This document shows positions 63,926 through 64,000 of a stretch of 64,000 bases of DNA, in pieces. Position numbers and translations under genes: made by a program. The notes beneath the pieces were generated by a model. The model had not been told where the DNA came from and searched no databases. It was given only the letters and a program-made list of their open reading frames with translations. The first letter of the stretch is position 1. Each line of letters opens with the position of its first letter. Source of the DNA: an uncultured Bacteroidota bacterium (GTDB lineage Bacteria > Bacteroidota > Bacteroidia > Chitinophagales > Chitinophagaceae); assembly GCA_903829015.1 (NCBI GenBank), contig CAIKOJ010000155.1, positions 39,678 through 103,677 of the forward strand, in the 5' to 3' direction.

Positions 63926-64000
63926 TCAAAAGTAAGGAATGATGGCTAAATAAATTACATCATCTTTCTCGTTCTTTTCCATTTTTTCGTTGTTGTAAAA
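63926..64000 (-). CDS. Possible C-terminal fragment of a gene running in from the right edge
   Basis: The minus strand from the edge reads an open frame FYNNEKMEKNEKDDVIYL AIIPYF then TGA at 63926-63928. Twenty-four codons are too few to identify it. It could equally be chance. Confidence 0.3.
   Translation of the reverse strand, partial: FYNNEKMEKNEKDDVIYLAIIPYF

Noticed and set aside
1-64000. rRNA, tRNA, integrase, transposase or phage genes
   Set aside because: Looked for on both strands by eye; nothing convincing was seen.

Overview
The window looks like a chromosomal segment of a Bacteroidota bacterium, most likely from the Chitinophagaceae/Chitinophagales. The evidence is secreted NHL-repeat and Ig-like proteins, C-terminal type IX secretion sorting domains of the YPNP...GVYLI type, a GLPGLI protein next to an outer-membrane beta-barrel, a fused B12-dependent acyl-CoA mutase (IcmF type), near absence of Shine-Dalgarno sequences, and repeated TAnnTTTGY promoter elements that sit very close to start codons. 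No rRNA, tRNA, CRISPR array, prophage or transposase was seen.

Layout. 1-3820: start of a very large secreted NHL/Ig-repeat protein on the minus strand, running off the left edge. 4-9.6 kb: rhomboid protease, mutL, nth, purH. 9.8-13.3 kb: a second NHL-repeat T9SS protein, a 44-residue lipoprotein and an outer-membrane barrel. 13.3-18.8 kb: dihydroorotase, a short MutS-family ATPase, two tandem membrane-anchored arylsulfotransferase-like proteins and a 38-residue membrane peptide. 18.8-25.2 kb: hutH, clpC, STAS-like protein plus RNase Z, and an MNT-HEPN pair. 25.2-34.3 kb: flavin reductase, GLPGLI/beta-barrel pair, NagZ-beta-lactamase fusion and a PaaE-like reductase between repeat-rich spacers. 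34.7-39.3 kb: two T9SS-sorted secreted proteins sharing a nearly identical 3' end, the second interrupted by a frameshift. 39.3-50.2 kb: YtxH-like protein, a small-protein/nucleotidyltransferase pair, dipeptide epimerase, secreted unknown, nitrilase, patatin-like membrane protein, glycosyltransferase, a second tiny lipoprotein, exported MsrB and PpiD. 50.6-52.2 kb: an AT-rich two-nuclease cassette (EEP plus GIY-YIG/DUF4357) bounded by inverted copies of a dispersed repeat, followed by 1.2 kb of repeat-rich non-coding DNA. 53.4-64 kb: cystathionine synthase/lyase, ParE-like toxin pair, NtrC-like regulator without HTH, pirin, NUDIX hydrolase, IcmF, two outer-membrane barrels, gamma-carbonic anhydrase and an edge fragment.

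Most genes are single units or short runs for housekeeping and cell-surface work. The accessory content is three toxin-antitoxin-like pairs, the two-nuclease cassette, and several families of small palindromic repeats. One repeat has inserted in frame into the icmF coding sequence. Another keeps its paired stems while the bases change. The strongest leads are the in-coding palindromic element, the EEP/GIY-YIG cassette with its flanking repeats, the hairpin repeats, and the T9SS-sorting-domain DNA shared by neighbouring genes.
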